Shown here in pieces: positions 39,609 through 49,065 of a stretch of 64,000 nucleotides of DNA. The DNA is from Comamonas koreensis (lineage in GTDB: Bacteria; Pseudomonadota; Gammaproteobacteria; Burkholderiales; Burkholderiaceae_C), in the NCBI RefSeq assembly GCF_014076495.1, contig NZ_CP043575.1:3472001-3536000 (forward strand). The letters run 5' to 3'. How positions within the stretch are numbered: position 1 is the first letter of the stretch; every line of letters begins with the position of its first letter. Position numbers and translations under genes: made by a program. Below the pieces are notes generated by a model, which did not search any database, was not told the origin of the DNA, and worked only from the letters and a program-made list of their open reading frames with translations.

Positions 39609-39648
39609 AAAAAGCCGATCTGCGACGCAACCCGCTGATCGGCTTTTT
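39609..39648. terminator. Bidirectional terminator after the SDR gene
   Basis: 12-bp stem AAAAAGCCGATC/GATCGGCTTTTT with a 16-base loop. Confidence 0.85.
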
Positions 39649-39678
39649 CTTGGGCGCTGCGCACAGGCCGCCGCCATG

Positions 39679-39714
39679 AAAAAAGCCTTCTTGCCGCATG
39701 ACAAGAAGGCTTTT
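39679..39714 (-). terminator. Terminator at the end of the tRNA array
   Basis: 13-bp perfect stem AAAAGCCTTCTTG/CAAGAAGGCTTTT, T-rich on the minus strand, immediately past the last tRNA-Asp. Confidence 0.9.
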
Positions 39715-39720
39715 GGAATC

Positions 39721-39797
39721 TGGCGGAGTGGACGGGACTCGAACCCGCGACCCCCGGCGTGACAGGCCGGTATTCTAACCAACTGAACTACCACTCC
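39721..39797 (-). tRNA. tRNA-Asp(GUC), copy 1
   Basis: 77 bases including encoded CCA. Cloverleaf with anticodon loop CUGUCAC and T-loop GGTTCGAGTCC. Last gene of the array in transcription order. Confidence 0.97.
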
Positions 39798-39845
39798 TGG
39801 CAGGAAGCTTTGCTAGCTATTATATAGCATCAAGCGCTTCAAACT

Positions 39846-39921
39846 TGGCGACCCTACGGGGATTCGAACCCCGGTACTCACCGTGAAAGGGTGATGTCCT
39901 AGGCCTCTAGACGATAGGGTC
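39846..39921 (-). tRNA. tRNA-Glu(UUC), copy 1
   Basis: 76 bases with CCA. Anticodon loop CUUUCAC. First full 442-bp repeat unit of the array (with the Asp and Ala genes on either side). Confidence 0.97.
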
Positions 39922-39978
39922 AATCCTAGAACGTTGCCTGCGCTGCATTGCTGGTGCAATGCCTCAGACAAGTTTAAT

Positions 39979-40054
<76 letters not shown>

Positions 40055-40162
40055 CAATTTGCTGATATCGCTCCATGACTTTGTCGCCATCACTCGCTGT
40101 ACCTGAGTACAGCTTCGCGATGCCTTCGCGTCCTGAAACGATCTCAACAAATTTTAAAACTG

Positions 40163-40239
40163 TGGCGGAGTGGACGGGACTCGAACCCGCGACCCCCGGC
40201 GTGACAGGCCGGTATTCTAACCAACTGAACTACCACTCC
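40163..40239 (-). tRNA. tRNA-Asp(GUC), copy 2
   Basis: Identical in the mature region to copy 1, exactly 442 bases away. Confidence 0.97.
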
Positions 40240-40287
40240 TGGCAGGAAGCTTTGCTAGCTATTGTATAGCATCAAGCGCTTCAAACT

Positions 40288-40363
40288 TGGCGACCCTACG
40301 GGGATTCGAACCCCGGTACTCACCGTGAAAGGGTGATGTCCTAGGCCTCTAGACGATAGGGTC
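40288..40363 (-). tRNA. tRNA-Glu(UUC), copy 2
   Basis: Identical in the mature region to copy 1, offset 442 bases. Confidence 0.97.
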
Positions 40364-40420
40364 AATCCTAGAACGTTGCCTGCGCTGCATTGCTGGTGCA
40401 ATGCCTCAGACAAGTTTAAT

Positions 40421-40496
<76 letters not shown>

Positions 40497-40604
40497 CAAT
40501 TTGCTGATATCGCTCCATGACTTTGTCGCCATCACTCGCTGTACCTGAGTACAGCTTCGCGATGCCTTCGCGTCCTGAAACGATCTCAACAAATTTTAAA
40601 ACTG

Positions 40605-40681
40605 TGGCGGAGTGGACGGGACTCGAACCCGCGACCCCCGGCGTGACAGGCCGGTATTCTAACCAACTGAACTACCACTCC
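40605..40681 (-). tRNA. tRNA-Asp(GUC), copy 3
   Basis: Third copy, 442 bases from copy 2; begins a partial unit (Asp-Glu) that breaks off after tRNA-Glu. Confidence 0.97.
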
Positions 40682-40729
40682 TGGCAGGAAGCTTTGCTAG
40701 CTATTGTATAGCATCAAGCGCTTCAAACT

Positions 40730-40805
40730 TGGCGACCCTACGGGGATTCGAACCCCGGTACTCACCGTGAAAGGGTGATGTCCTAGGCCTCTAGACGATA
40801 GGGTC
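40730..40805 (-). tRNA. tRNA-Glu(UUC), copy 3
   Basis: Third copy. On its 5' side the repeat unit ends and is replaced by unique sequence with a terminator-like hairpin, so no tRNA-Ala precedes it. Confidence 0.97.
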
Positions 40806-40836
40806 AAAACCTGGACCTGCCTTGCGGCCATCGATT

Positions 40837-40866
40837 AAAAAAGCGCCCTCTTAATCAAAGGCGCTT
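40837..40866 (-). terminator. Terminator-like hairpin inside the tRNA array
   Basis: On the minus strand AAGCGCC/GGCGCTT (12-base loop) followed by T6. It lies between tRNA-Asp copy 4 and tRNA-Glu copy 3 and would end transcripts of the first three genes. Confidence 0.7.
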
Positions 40867-40888
40867 CTCATCGAGCGACTGACCAAAC

Positions 40889-40965
40889 TGGCGGAGTGGA
40901 CGGGACTCGAACCCGCGACCCCCGGCGTGACAGGCCGGTATTCTAACCAACTGAACTACCACTCC
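40889..40965 (-). tRNA. tRNA-Asp(GUC), copy 4
   Basis: Third gene of the promoter-proximal Ala-Glu-Asp set. Spacer to tRNA-Glu is the same as in the other units. Confidence 0.97.
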
Positions 40966-41013
40966 TGGCAGGAAGCTTTGCTAGCTATTATATAGCATCA
41001 AGCGCTTCAAACT

Positions 41014-41089
41014 TGGCGACCCTACGGGGATTCGAACCCCGGTACTCACCGTGAAAGGGTGATGTCCTAGGCCTCTAGACGATAGGGTC
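41014..41089 (-). tRNA. tRNA-Glu(UUC), copy 4
   Basis: Second gene of the promoter-proximal set. The Ala-Glu spacer here is short and unlike that of the other units. Confidence 0.97.
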
Positions 41090-41126
41090 AAAACCTAAGA
41101 ACCGATTTCTCGTTTCCGATAATCTT

Positions 41127-41202
<76 letters not shown>

Positions 41203-41251
41203 GTATCGGCAAGTTTTACAATTTACTTGTTGCTGCTCACCGAAGACTCGA

Positions 41252-41280
41252 ATTATAGGGTGTATTTCAGCGCTTTTGCA
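41252..41280 (-). promoter_or_regulatory. Candidate promoter of the tRNA array
   Basis: On the minus strand a perfect TATAAT (41252-41257) with TGCAAA 17 bases upstream, inside the last codons of gltX. The -35 match is poor, so readthrough from gltX is a fair alternative. Confidence 0.5.
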
Positions 41281-42667
41281 GTCTTTCGATAATTTTTTCA
41301 CGACCGAGTAATGCAAGCACCGCGTCCACCGATGGCGTATGGGCTGTGCCGACGGCCAAAACACGCACCGGCATGGCCAGTTGCGGCATCTTGATACCGT
41401 GCGTCTTGAGCACCTGCTTGAAGCCGGCGCTGATCGCCTCCTTGCTCCAATCGCCCTCTTGCAGCACCTGCAGCAACTCGTCGATCACCGGGATGATCTC
41501 GGGCGTCACATGGGTGCTCAGGTCTTCCGCGCTGGGCTGCACGTCCTGGTAGAAGACGCGGGCCCATTGCGCCAGGTCCGCCAAGGTATCGCAGCGGTCC
41601 TTGAACAGCGCGCAGATGCGCGGCAGGCGGCCATCACCCACGGTGATGCTGTCCAGACCCAGGTTCTTCATGAACGGGGTCAGCATGGCAGCGAGCTCAT
41701 CATCGGGCGTCAGCTTCATGTGCTGGGCATTGACCCAGCGCAGCTTGGCCTCGTCAAACTGGCCCGCGCTGCGGCCCAGGTGGTCCAGGTTGAACCAATC
41801 GAGGAACTGCTGGCGCGAGAAAATCTCGTCATCGCCGTGGCTCCAGCCCAGGCGCGCGAGGTAGTTCACCATCGCATCGGGCAGGTAGCCTTCGTCACGG
41901 TACTGGGTGACGGCCTTGGCGCCATTGCGCTTGCTCATCTTCTCGCCCTGCTCATTGAGCACGGTGGGCAGGTGGGCAAACACGGGCACATCGGCGCCCA
42001 GCGCTTCAAAGATGTGGATCTGGCGCGGCGTGTTGTTGACATGGTCGTCACCACGGATCACGTGGGTAATCGCCATGTCCATGTCATCGACGCAGACGCA
42101 GAAGTTGTAGGTCGGCGTGCCATCGGGACGGGCGATGACCAGGTCATCGAGCTCGGAGTTCTGGAACTCGATGCGGCCCTTGCACTTGTCTTCCCAGGCC
42201 ACGACGCCCGTCAGCGGTGTCTTGAAGCGCAGCACGGGCTTGACGCCTTCGGGCACCGGCGGCAGCACCTTGCCCTCTTCAGGGCGCCAGGTGCCGTCGT
42301 AGCGCGGCTTTTCCTTGTTGGCCATCTGCTTTTCACGCAGCGCGTCCAGCTCTTCCATGCTCATGTAGCAGGGGTAGACGGCGCCCTTTTCTTGCAGGGT
42401 GGCCAGCACTTCCTTGTAGCGGTCCATGCGCTGCATCTGGTAGAACGGGCCCTCGTTGGGGTCCAGTTGCAGCCAGGCCATGCCTTCCAGAATCACATCA
42501 ACGGAGGCCTGGTTGGAGCGCTCCAGATCGGTGTCTTCAATGCGCAGGATGAAATCGCCCTGGTTGGCGCGTGCAAAGGCCCAGGGGTAGAGGGCCGAGC
42601 GGATATTGCCCAGATGGATAAAGCCGGTAGGCGACGGGGCAAAACGGGTACGTACTTTGGTGCTCAT
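41267..42667 (-). CDS. gltX: Glutamyl-tRNA synthetase
   Basis: Class I synthetase of 466 residues that charges tRNA-Glu. HIGH-type motif HLGN at 18-21 and KMSKR near residue 242 are present. Its start overlaps the metZ stop by 4 bases (ATGA). Four tRNA-Glu genes lie directly downstream on the same strand, so enzyme and substrate genes are adjacent and may share transcripts. Whether it is discriminating or also charges tRNA-Gln cannot be told; gatCAB is not in the window. Confidence 0.96.
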   Translation of the reverse strand: MSTKVRTRFAPSPTGFIHLGNIRSALYPWAFARANQGDFILRIEDTDLERSNQASVDVILEGMAWLQLDPNEGPFYQMQRMDRYKEVLATLQEKGAVYPCYMSMEELDALREKQMANKEKPRYDGTWRPEEGKVLPPVPEGVKPVLRFKTPLTGVVAWEDKCKGRIEFQNSELDDLVIARPDGTPTYNFCVCVDDMDMAITHVIRGDDHVNNTPRQIHIFEALGADVPVFAHLPTVLNEQGEKMSKRNGAKAVTQYRDEGYLPDAMVNYLARLGWSHGDDEIFSRQQFLDWFNLDHLGRSAGQFDEAKLRWVNAQHMKLTPDDELAAMLTPFMKNLGLDSITVGDGRLPRICALFKDRCDTLADLAQWARVFYQDVQPSAEDLSTHVTPEIIPVIDELLQVLQEGDWSKEAISAGFKQVLKTHGIKMPQLAMPVRVLAVGTAHTPSVDAVLALLGREKIIERLQKR

Positions 42668-43878
42668 GTCAGGGTATCCAGGCCGCGCAACAGGTCGGCT
42701 TTCAAATCATCCAGGTGTTCCAGACCGACGGAAATGCGGATCAGGCCCTGGCCCACGCCAGCGGACTGGCGCTGCTCTTCGGTCAGGCGGCCATGCGAGG
42801 TGCTGGCCGGGTGGGTGATCGTGGTCTTCACATCCCCCAGGTTGGCCGTGATCGAGCACAGCAAGGTGCTGTCAACCACATGGAAGGCATTGGCGCGCAG
42901 TTGTTCAGCGCCCTGGCCCACCACATCGAAGGCCAGCACAGCGCCGCCCATTCCATTTTGCTGGCGCATCGCCAGCGCATGCTGGGGGTGGCTTTCCAGG
43001 CCAGGGTAGTAGACCCGGGCCACCTTAGGGTGCCCTTCCAGCCAGCGTGCCAGCTCCAGCGCGGCGGCGCTTTCGGCCTTGACGCGCAAGGACAGGGTCT
43101 CCATGCCCTTCATCACCACCCAGGCGTTGAACGGCGAGAGGTTCAGACCCCCACTGCGCAAGAAGGTGCCCATGACCTTGTCGACCAGCGCGACGGTGCC
43201 GCAGACGGCGCCGGCCATCACGCGGCCCTGGCCATCGAGGAACTTGGTGCCCGAATGCACGACCAGATCAGCGCCCAGCTTGGCTGGCTGCTGCAGCACC
43301 GGCGTGGCAAAGCTGTTGTCGACGGCCAGCAAGGCGCCATGCGCATGGGCCAGCTCGGCCAGCGCGGCAATGTCGCACAGGTCGGTGAGCGGATTGGTCG
43401 GCGTCTCGGCAAACAGCATGCGCGTGTTGGGCCGGATGGCGGCCTTCCAGGCCTCCACATCCGTTTGCGACACAAAGCTGGTTTCCACGCCAAAGCGCGC
43501 CATCTCGGTGCCCAGCAGCTTGATCGTCGAGCCGAACATGGACTGCGAGCAGATCACATGGTCGCCAGTCTTCAGCACGGTCAGTGCCACCAGCAAAATG
43601 GCAGACATGCCCGTCGAGGTGGCGATGGCGCACTCGGTGCCTTCCATCGCGGCCAGGCGGCGCTCAAAGCTGGTCACCGTCGGGTTGCCGGTGCGGGTGT
43701 AGGTATAGCCCTCCTCCAGCGCGGCAAAGCGGCGCGCGGCCGTCTCGGCATTGGGTTGCACAAAGCTGCTGGCCAGGTACAGGGCTTCGCTGTGCTCGCC
43801 CCATTGGCTGCGCTCCACCGCCTCACGCACCGCCAAGGTATCGGGATGCAGGCCCGGCGGCAATTTCTTATCAGTCAT
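42664..43878 (-). CDS. metZ: O-succinylhomoserine sulfhydrylase
   Basis: PLP enzyme of the Cys/Met metabolism family, 404 residues, making homocysteine from O-succinylhomoserine and sulfide. PLP Lys212 is in [12 protein letters not shown], and the family segments [20 protein letters not shown] and [12 protein letters not shown] are clear. Start at MTDKKLPPG, preceded by GGAAGAAG. Follows purF by 30 bases (purF-metZ is a conserved pair in beta- and gammaproteobacteria) and overlaps gltX. MetZ versus MetY/MetB rests on this neighbourhood. Confidence 0.92.
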   Translation of the reverse strand: MTDKKLPPGLHPDTLAVREAVERSQWGEHSEALYLASSFVQPNAETAARRFAALEEGYTYTRTGNPTVTSFERRLAAMEGTECAIATSTGMSAILLVALTVLKTGDHVICSQSMFGSTIKLLGTEMARFGVETSFVSQTDVEAWKAAIRPNTRMLFAETPTNPLTDLCDIAALAELAHAHGALLAVDNSFATPVLQQPAKLGADLVVHSGTKFLDGQGRVMAGAVCGTVALVDKVMGTFLRSGGLNLSPFNAWVVMKGMETLSLRVKAESAAALELARWLEGHPKVARVYYPGLESHPQHALAMRQQNGMGGAVLAFDVVGQGAEQLRANAFHVVDSTLLCSITANLGDVKTTITHPASTSHGRLTEEQRQSAGVGQGLIRISVGLEHLDDLKADLLRGLDTLT

Positions 43879-43908
43879 TCTTCTTCCCAAGCAGTACGCA
43901 GACCGCCA

Positions 43909-45420
43909 TCAAGCCGCATCCGTCACATCTGCGTTGCGCAGCGACAGACGCGAGGTATCGAGATCATCCTCTTCAGTGGACACACGGCCTTCGTTGACCT
44001 GCGAGATGCCTTCGGGCGTGATGCCGGTGACATAGACACCGTCAAAGCACGAGGCCTCAAAGCCATGCACACCGGTGTTCAATTTGCCCACGGCGTTTTT
44101 CATGCCATCGACGTCCTGGTAGATCAGCGCGTCGCAGCCGATGTACTGGCGAATCTCTTCGAGGCTGCGGTCATGGGCCACCAGCTCCTTGGCGGTGGGC
44201 ATGTCGATGCCGTAGACGTTGGGGAAACGCACCGGTGGCGCAGCGCTGGCCAGGTAGACCTTGTTGGCGCCGGCGTCGCGCGCCATCTGCACGATCTCCT
44301 TGGACGTGGTGCCGCGCACGATGGAGTCATCGACCAGCAGCACATTGCGGCCCTGAAACTCGCTACCGATGGCATTGAGCTTCTGGCGCACCGATTTCTT
44401 GCGCGCGCCTTGGCCCGGCATGATGAAGGTACGGCCCACATAGCGGTTCTTGACGAAGCCTTCGCGGTAGGGCTTGCCCAGCAGCTGGGCCAGTTGCATC
44501 GCGCTGGGGCGGCTCGATTCGGGGATCGGAATCACCGCATCGATTTCGTTGGGCGGCACCATCGAGATCACGCGCGTGGCCAGCGATTCACCCAGGTTCA
44601 GGCGCGCCTGGTAGACCGACATGCCATCGAGCACCGAGTCCGGGCGGGCCAGGTAGACAAACTCAAAAATGCAGGGGTGCAGGCTGGGGCTTTCGGCGCA
44701 TTGCTCAAACGTGAGCGAGCCGTCGTCGCCGATGAACACCGCTTCGCCCGGTGCAATATCGCGCTCGAGCTGCTGCAGCGTGCCTTCGAGCGCCACCGAT
44801 TCGCTGGCCACCATCACCGTACCATCGGCACCACGGCCAATGCACAGCGGACGGATGCCGTTTGGATCGCGGAATGCCACCACACCGTGGCCGGCGATCA
44901 GTGCGATGACCGCGTAGGAGCCCTGCACGCGCTTGTGCACCGCACGGATCGCATTGAAGACATCCTGCTTTTGCAGCGGGATACCGTGCGTGGCGCGTTC
45001 CAGCTCATGGGCGAACACGTTGAGCAGCACTTCCGAGTCGCTCTCGGTGTTGGTGTGGCGGTGGTCGGTGGAGAACAGCTCCTTGCGCAGCTGCACGGCA
45101 TTGGTCAGGTTGCCGTTGTGCACCAGCACGATGCCAAAAGGCGCATTGACGTAGAAAGGCTGGGCTTCCTCTTCACTGTAGGCATTGCCTGCCGTGGGGT
45201 AGCGCACCTGGCCCAGGCCGACATTGCCCGGCAAAGCCCGCATATTGCGGGTACGGAACACATCCTTGACCATGCCTTTGGCCTTGTGCATGAAGAACTT
45301 GCGACCCTGTTGGGTTGCAATGCCTGCCGCATCCTGTCCACGGTGTTGCAGCAGCAACAGCGCGTCATAGATCAATTGATTGACCGGCGTGCTACTGACG
45401 ACTCCGACGATTCCACACAT
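43909..45420 (-). CDS. purF: Amidophosphoribosyltransferase
   Basis: First committed step of purine synthesis. 503 residues. Begins MCGIVGVV, so Cys2 is the glutamine-amidotransferase nucleophile and no propeptide is present. RHTNTESDSEVLLN and the PRPP-binding loop VLLVDDSIVRGTTS near residue 355 are intact. Between cvpA and metZ. In many proteobacteria PurR controls this unit; no clear operator was seen. Confidence 0.96.
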   Translation of the reverse strand: MCGIVGVVSSTPVNQLIYDALLLLQHRGQDAAGIATQQGRKFFMHKAKGMVKDVFRTRNMRALPGNVGLGQVRYPTAGNAYSEEEAQPFYVNAPFGIVLVHNGNLTNAVQLRKELFSTDHRHTNTESDSEVLLNVFAHELERATHGIPLQKQDVFNAIRAVHKRVQGSYAVIALIAGHGVVAFRDPNGIRPLCIGRGADGTVMVASESVALEGTLQQLERDIAPGEAVFIGDDGSLTFEQCAESPSLHPCIFEFVYLARPDSVLDGMSVYQARLNLGESLATRVISMVPPNEIDAVIPIPESSRPSAMQLAQLLGKPYREGFVKNRYVGRTFIMPGQGARKKSVRQKLNAIGSEFQGRNVLLVDDSIVRGTTSKEIVQMARDAGANKVYLASAAPPVRFPNVYGIDMPTAKELVAHDRSLEEIRQYIGCDALIYQDVDGMKNAVGKLNTGVHGFEASCFDGVYVTGITPEGISQVNEGRVSTEEDDLDTSRLSLRNADVTDAA

Positions 45421-45439
45421 ATTGAGCGTTCCAAAAACG

Positions 45440-45979
45440 TTAACGCGGCTCTGCCGCGATGCGTGAACCAGCCTCGGTGAGCTGGTCCACCAGCGAAGAC
45501 CAATGTCTTCCCATTTCTTGCGGCATCCATGGCCGCAACACTGACACTGCCGACACCAGATGCGGTGCGAAGACTGAAGTGTTCCAGATTTGCGATTCCC
45601 GCATCGATGTCAGCATAAAAACCAGAGCGATCAACACAAGTAGTAACACCCCACGCAAGGCGCCAAAAAGCGCGCCCAGCGTGCGGTCAAAAGGCCGCAA
45701 ACCCACAATCTGAACCAGTTTGCCGATGATGCGAATCACCAGACCCAAGGCAAAGATGGCGACAACAAAGACGATCACAAGGCCTGCGGCGATCCGCACA
45801 CCCTCGTCCATCTCCTGCATCGGCAACCACATGCCGACCTCAGCGCCCCACAGGCGGGCCGCAAAAAAGGCCAGCACCCAGCTGATCAGCGACAGCACCT
45901 CGAACACCAGACCGCGCAAGGCGCCGATCAGCACCGATCCCACCAGGATCACGACAAACACCCAATCCAGCGCCGACAT
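45440..45979 (-). CDS. cvpA: CvpA-family membrane protein
   Basis: 179 residues with four TM segments (LDWVFVVILVGSVLIGALRGLVFEV opening). CvpA was named for colicin V production in E. coli; it is linked to envelope integrity. Directly upstream of purF (19 bases), the standard arrangement. Confidence 0.92.
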   Translation of the reverse strand: MSALDWVFVVILVGSVLIGALRGLVFEVLSLISWVLAFFAARLWGAEVGMWLPMQEMDEGVRIAAGLVIVFVVAIFALGLVIRIIGKLVQIVGLRPFDRTLGALFGALRGVLLLVLIALVFMLTSMRESQIWNTSVFAPHLVSAVSVLRPWMPQEMGRHWSSLVDQLTEAGSRIAAEPR

Positions 45980-46106
45980 GTCAAAGCTCCGCCCGCAGGG
46001 GCCAGGGAGCGCCTGCCAAGGCCCGCGCCCGGCAAGGGGGGCATGGCGATGACAAGGCGCGGTAGATAGGTGTCACAACTTCAGGCACATGGCTGCGGCG
46101 TCAGTC

Positions 46107-47063
46107 CTACATCGGCAGCAGCGCAGCGGGCAGGCCCTGGGCGCGCACCTTGGCTGCGGCACTGTCGGCCTCTTCCTTGCTGTTGAAAGGCCCCACCCGC
46201 ACACGGATGCGGTTGCCCGAGGCCGTCTTGACCGACTGCGTATAGGCGGGCACACCGGCCATCTGCAACTTGGCACGCACCTCGGCCGCCTTGCTCTCCT
46301 CGGCAAACGCACCCACCTGGATCGCATAGCGGCTGGCAGCGGCCGCCGGCTTGGCGGCGGGGGCAGCGGCTGGTGCTGCTGCTGGCGCACTGGCGGTGCG
46401 GCCTTCCATCATCGCGCGCACGCGCTCGGCCTCGTCATCGCGCTTGGGCTTGGCCGGTTCTGCCGGCTTGGGCTTGGGCTCTTCCTTGGGCTTGGCTTCC
46501 GGTTTGGGCTCGGGTTTGGCCTCAGGCTTGGGTTCAGGTTTGGGGGCCGGCTTGGACTCGGGCTTGGGTTCTGGTTTCGCAGCGGGTTCGGGCTTGGCCG
46601 TTGGCTTGTCGGCGGGTTTGCTGGCGGCAGCAGTTGCTGCTGCAGCTGAGGCAGCAGCGCTGGCGCCAGCGGCGACCGGTGCCGTGGCGGCCGGACTGGC
46701 TGCATTGCTTCTTGCGCCGACAATCTCTTCGCCCGCATCCAGGCCATTGTCATTGCCCGAACGGCTGCCGTGCGGCGCTGCGGCGTTCGACGCGGGCGGC
46801 ACGGCCAGGGCGGCCACGCGTTCGCGGTCCGGTATTTCAATCGAGGCATTGACAGGCACCGGGCGCGGCTGGGTGTCGAACAGCATCGGAAAACCGATGA
46901 TGGCCGCCAGCACCAGCACGGTGGCACCGATCAGGCGGTGGCGCGCGCGGCGGCGCATGGCATCCACGCTCTCGGCGGGATTGCTGCGCGGCGCGCGAAT
47001 CACGCGCGGGCTCTCCGCTTCCTGTTGCTTTTTACCGGGCCATCGAAGATTGAAAATTGCCAT
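46107..47063 (-). CDS. SPOR-domain protein, inner-membrane anchored
   Basis: 318 residues: basic cytoplasmic N-terminus, one TM helix at about 44-60 (LIGATVLVLAAIIGFPMLF), a long periplasmic linker dominated by KPEPKPE repeats (about 155-200), and a C-terminal SPOR domain (RYAIQVGAFAEESKAAEVRAKLQMAGVPAY). SPOR domains bind denuded septal peptidoglycan, so a role at the division site is likely. FtsN/DedD-like topology. In the folC-cvpA interval, where DedD occurs in E. coli. Confidence 0.9.
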   Translation of the reverse strand: MAIFNLRWPGKKQQEAESPRVIRAPRSNPAESVDAMRRRARHRLIGATVLVLAAIIGFPMLFDTQPRPVPVNASIEIPDRERVAALAVPPASNAAAPHGSRSGNDNGLDAGEEIVGARSNAASPAATAPVAAGASAAASAAAATAAASKPADKPTAKPEPAAKPEPKPESKPAPKPEPKPEAKPEPKPEAKPKEEPKPKPAEPAKPKRDDEAERVRAMMEGRTASAPAAAPAAAPAAKPAAAASRYAIQVGAFAEESKAAEVRAKLQMAGVPAYTQSVKTASGNRIRVRVGPFNSKEEADSAAAKVRAQGLPAALLPM

Positions 47064-47125
47064 GGACGATTGGAGGTGGAGCTTGAAAACAGGTCGCTTG
47101 GAGCGGCCCCATCGGGGGGCTGCTT

Positions 47126-48445
47126 TTAGTTCAGGTGCTTGGCATCGAGCCGTGGCACACCGTGCTTCAACACCCCGCCCACCGTAAAGAACGAGCCGAA
47201 AGCGACGATTCTATCAGCGGGCCCTGCCGCTTCGACGGCCGCCTGGAATGCGGACATCGGGTCCGGGTAACAAGCTGTAGCCACTTCGCGCCGCTGCTCG
47301 GACAGCAGGTGCACGGCATTCCATTTGGACTGCAGGTCCACCGCCTTCTCGGCCCGGTCCGTGGGCAGGTCGCAGAAATACCAGCGGTCCACCAAGGGGC
47401 CCAGCTTGCGCAGCATCGGCGTCAGGTCCTTGTCGTGCATCGCTCCAAAGACCGCATGGGTGGTTGGAAAGTAGCCCATCGCATCCAGATTGGCCGTCAG
47501 CGCGGCAATCGCATGGGGGTTGTGCGCGACATCCAGCACCACCGCAGGCTGGCCGGGCACGATCTGAAAGCGCCCGGGCAGCTCCACCATCGCCAGCCCA
47601 TTGCGCACGGCCTGGGCCGTGACGGGCAGCACCTGGCGCAGGGCCTCGTAGGCGGCCAGCACGCCAGACGCATTGACCAGCTGGTTGGCACCGCGCAGCG
47701 CCGGGTAGGCCATGCCAGCATAGCGCCGGCCGCGCCCCGCCCAACTCCACTGCTGCTTGTCGCCCTCGTAGTTGAAATCGCGGCCAAAGCGCCACAGATC
47801 CGCGCCAATGCTCTGCGCGTGGTCGATCACGCTTTGCGGCGGCACCGGGTCGCTGACAACAGCCGGTTTGCCCGGGCGCATGATGCCGGCCTTTTCCCGG
47901 CCGATCGATTCACGGTCCGGACCCAGCAGGTCCATATGGTCCAGGTCGATGCTGGTGATGACCGCGCAGTCCGTGTCGATGATGTTGGTGGCATCGAGCC
48001 GGCCACCCAGCCCCACTTCCAGGATCGCCACATCCAGCCTGGCCTGGCTCAACAGGCGCAGGATCGCCAGCGTCGTGAACTCGAAATAGCTGAGCGAGAC
48101 CTCGGGCGCCTGCAGGCGGGCCGCTTCCACCGCTTCGAAATGCGGCAACAGATCGGCGGCAGAGACAATCTCGCCATGCACGCGGCAGCGCTCTTCAAAA
48201 TGCACCAGGTGGGGCGAGGTGAACACCCCGGGGCGGTAGCCGGCTTCCAGCGCCACGGCCTCCAGCATGGCGCAGGTCGAGCCCTTGCCATTGGTGCCCG
48301 CCACCGTGATCACCGGGCAGGCAAAGCGCAACGCCAGGCGCTCGGCCACGGCCTTGACGCGGGTCAGCCCCATGTCAATGGTTTTGGGATGAATCTGCTC
48401 GCAGTGGGCGAGCCACTGCTCCAAGGTATCGAAACGGGTTTGCAT
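47126..48445 (-). CDS. folC: Bifunctional folylpolyglutamate synthase / dihydrofolate synthase
   Basis: Mur-ligase-fold enzyme of 439 residues adding glutamates to folates. P-loop GTNGKGSTCAMLEA, the GRLDATN motif and HMDLLGPDRESIGREKAGIMRPG segment are typical. Start at MQTRFDTLEQWL; the frame stays open 21 codons further but the ribosome site is weak in both cases. 62 bases upstream of the SPOR gene, divergent from the ArsC-like gene. Confidence 0.94.
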   Translation of the reverse strand: MQTRFDTLEQWLAHCEQIHPKTIDMGLTRVKAVAERLALRFACPVITVAGTNGKGSTCAMLEAVALEAGYRPGVFTSPHLVHFEERCRVHGEIVSAADLLPHFEAVEAARLQAPEVSLSYFEFTTLAILRLLSQARLDVAILEVGLGGRLDATNIIDTDCAVITSIDLDHMDLLGPDRESIGREKAGIMRPGKPAVVSDPVPPQSVIDHAQSIGADLWRFGRDFNYEGDKQQWSWAGRGRRYAGMAYPALRGANQLVNASGVLAAYEALRQVLPVTAQAVRNGLAMVELPGRFQIVPGQPAVVLDVAHNPHAIAALTANLDAMGYFPTTHAVFGAMHDKDLTPMLRKLGPLVDRWYFCDLPTDRAEKAVDLQSKWNAVHLLSEQRREVATACYPDPMSAFQAAVEAAGPADRIVAFGSFFTVGGVLKHGVPRLDAKHLN

Positions 48446-48491
48446 GGGGCCAGATTGTCGCGTAATTGCGGCTGTGTCATCATTGCTGCCC

Positions 48492-48854
48492 ATGAGTAAC
48501 CACACCATCGCCGTCTACGGCATCCCCAACTGCAGCACTGTCAAAAAAGCCCGTACCTGGCTGGAGGCGCAGGGCGTCGACCACCAATTCCATGATTTCA
48601 AGAAAGCGGGTGTGCCCGCCAGCCATCTGCCCGACTGGATCGCCAAGGCCAGCTGGGAAAAGCTGGTCAACCGCCAAGGCACCACCTGGCGCAAGCTGGA
48701 CCCCACGGTACAACAAGCCGTGACAGACGCCGACAGCGCCAGTGCGCTGATGATTGCGAACCCCAGCGTGATCAAGCGCCCGGTTGTCGAATGGGCCGAT
48801 GGCTCCGTCACCGTGGGCTTTGATGAGGCGGTTTGGAGCAGCAAGATCGCCTGA
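48492..48854 (+). CDS. ArsC/Spx/YffB-family protein
   Basis: 120-residue thioredoxin-fold protein. The single Cys in YGIPNCSTVKKARTWLEAQGV is the family's N-terminal active-site position; only one Cys of the CxxC is present, as in YffB. RQGTTWRKL and NPSVIKRPVVEWADG match YffB/ArsC. Likely glutathione-dependent reductase-like, not proven arsenate reductase (no ars genes near). Start at MSNHTIAVYG; the open frame to 48444 would cross the folC start. Confidence 0.9.
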   Translation: MSNHTIAVYGIPNCSTVKKARTWLEAQGVDHQFHDFKKAGVPASHLPDWIAKASWEKLVNRQGTTWRKLDPTVQQAVTDADSASALMIANPSVIKRPVVEWADGSVTVGFDEAVWSSKIA

Positions 48855-49065
48855 GGGCCCTCCGCGGATTTGGCTGGGCGGTGTTGACCGGCGCTTTATG
48901 CTGCGACATGGTGCAGATACACGCCCGGGGCAGCATGGGGGCATGCTGAACTTTATGTCGCCCACACAGTCTTAGATATTTGTGCAGGCGGTGTAAAGCG
49001 TGTCGCCCAGACTCGGTACTGGCGCGTTGAGCACCCAGCAACTTATCGCTTTTTTGGAGGCATTC

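Noticed and set aside
42715..45480. 921-codon open frame antisense to metZ and purF
   Set aside because: Same shadow effect, spans two solid genes and shows no domain.
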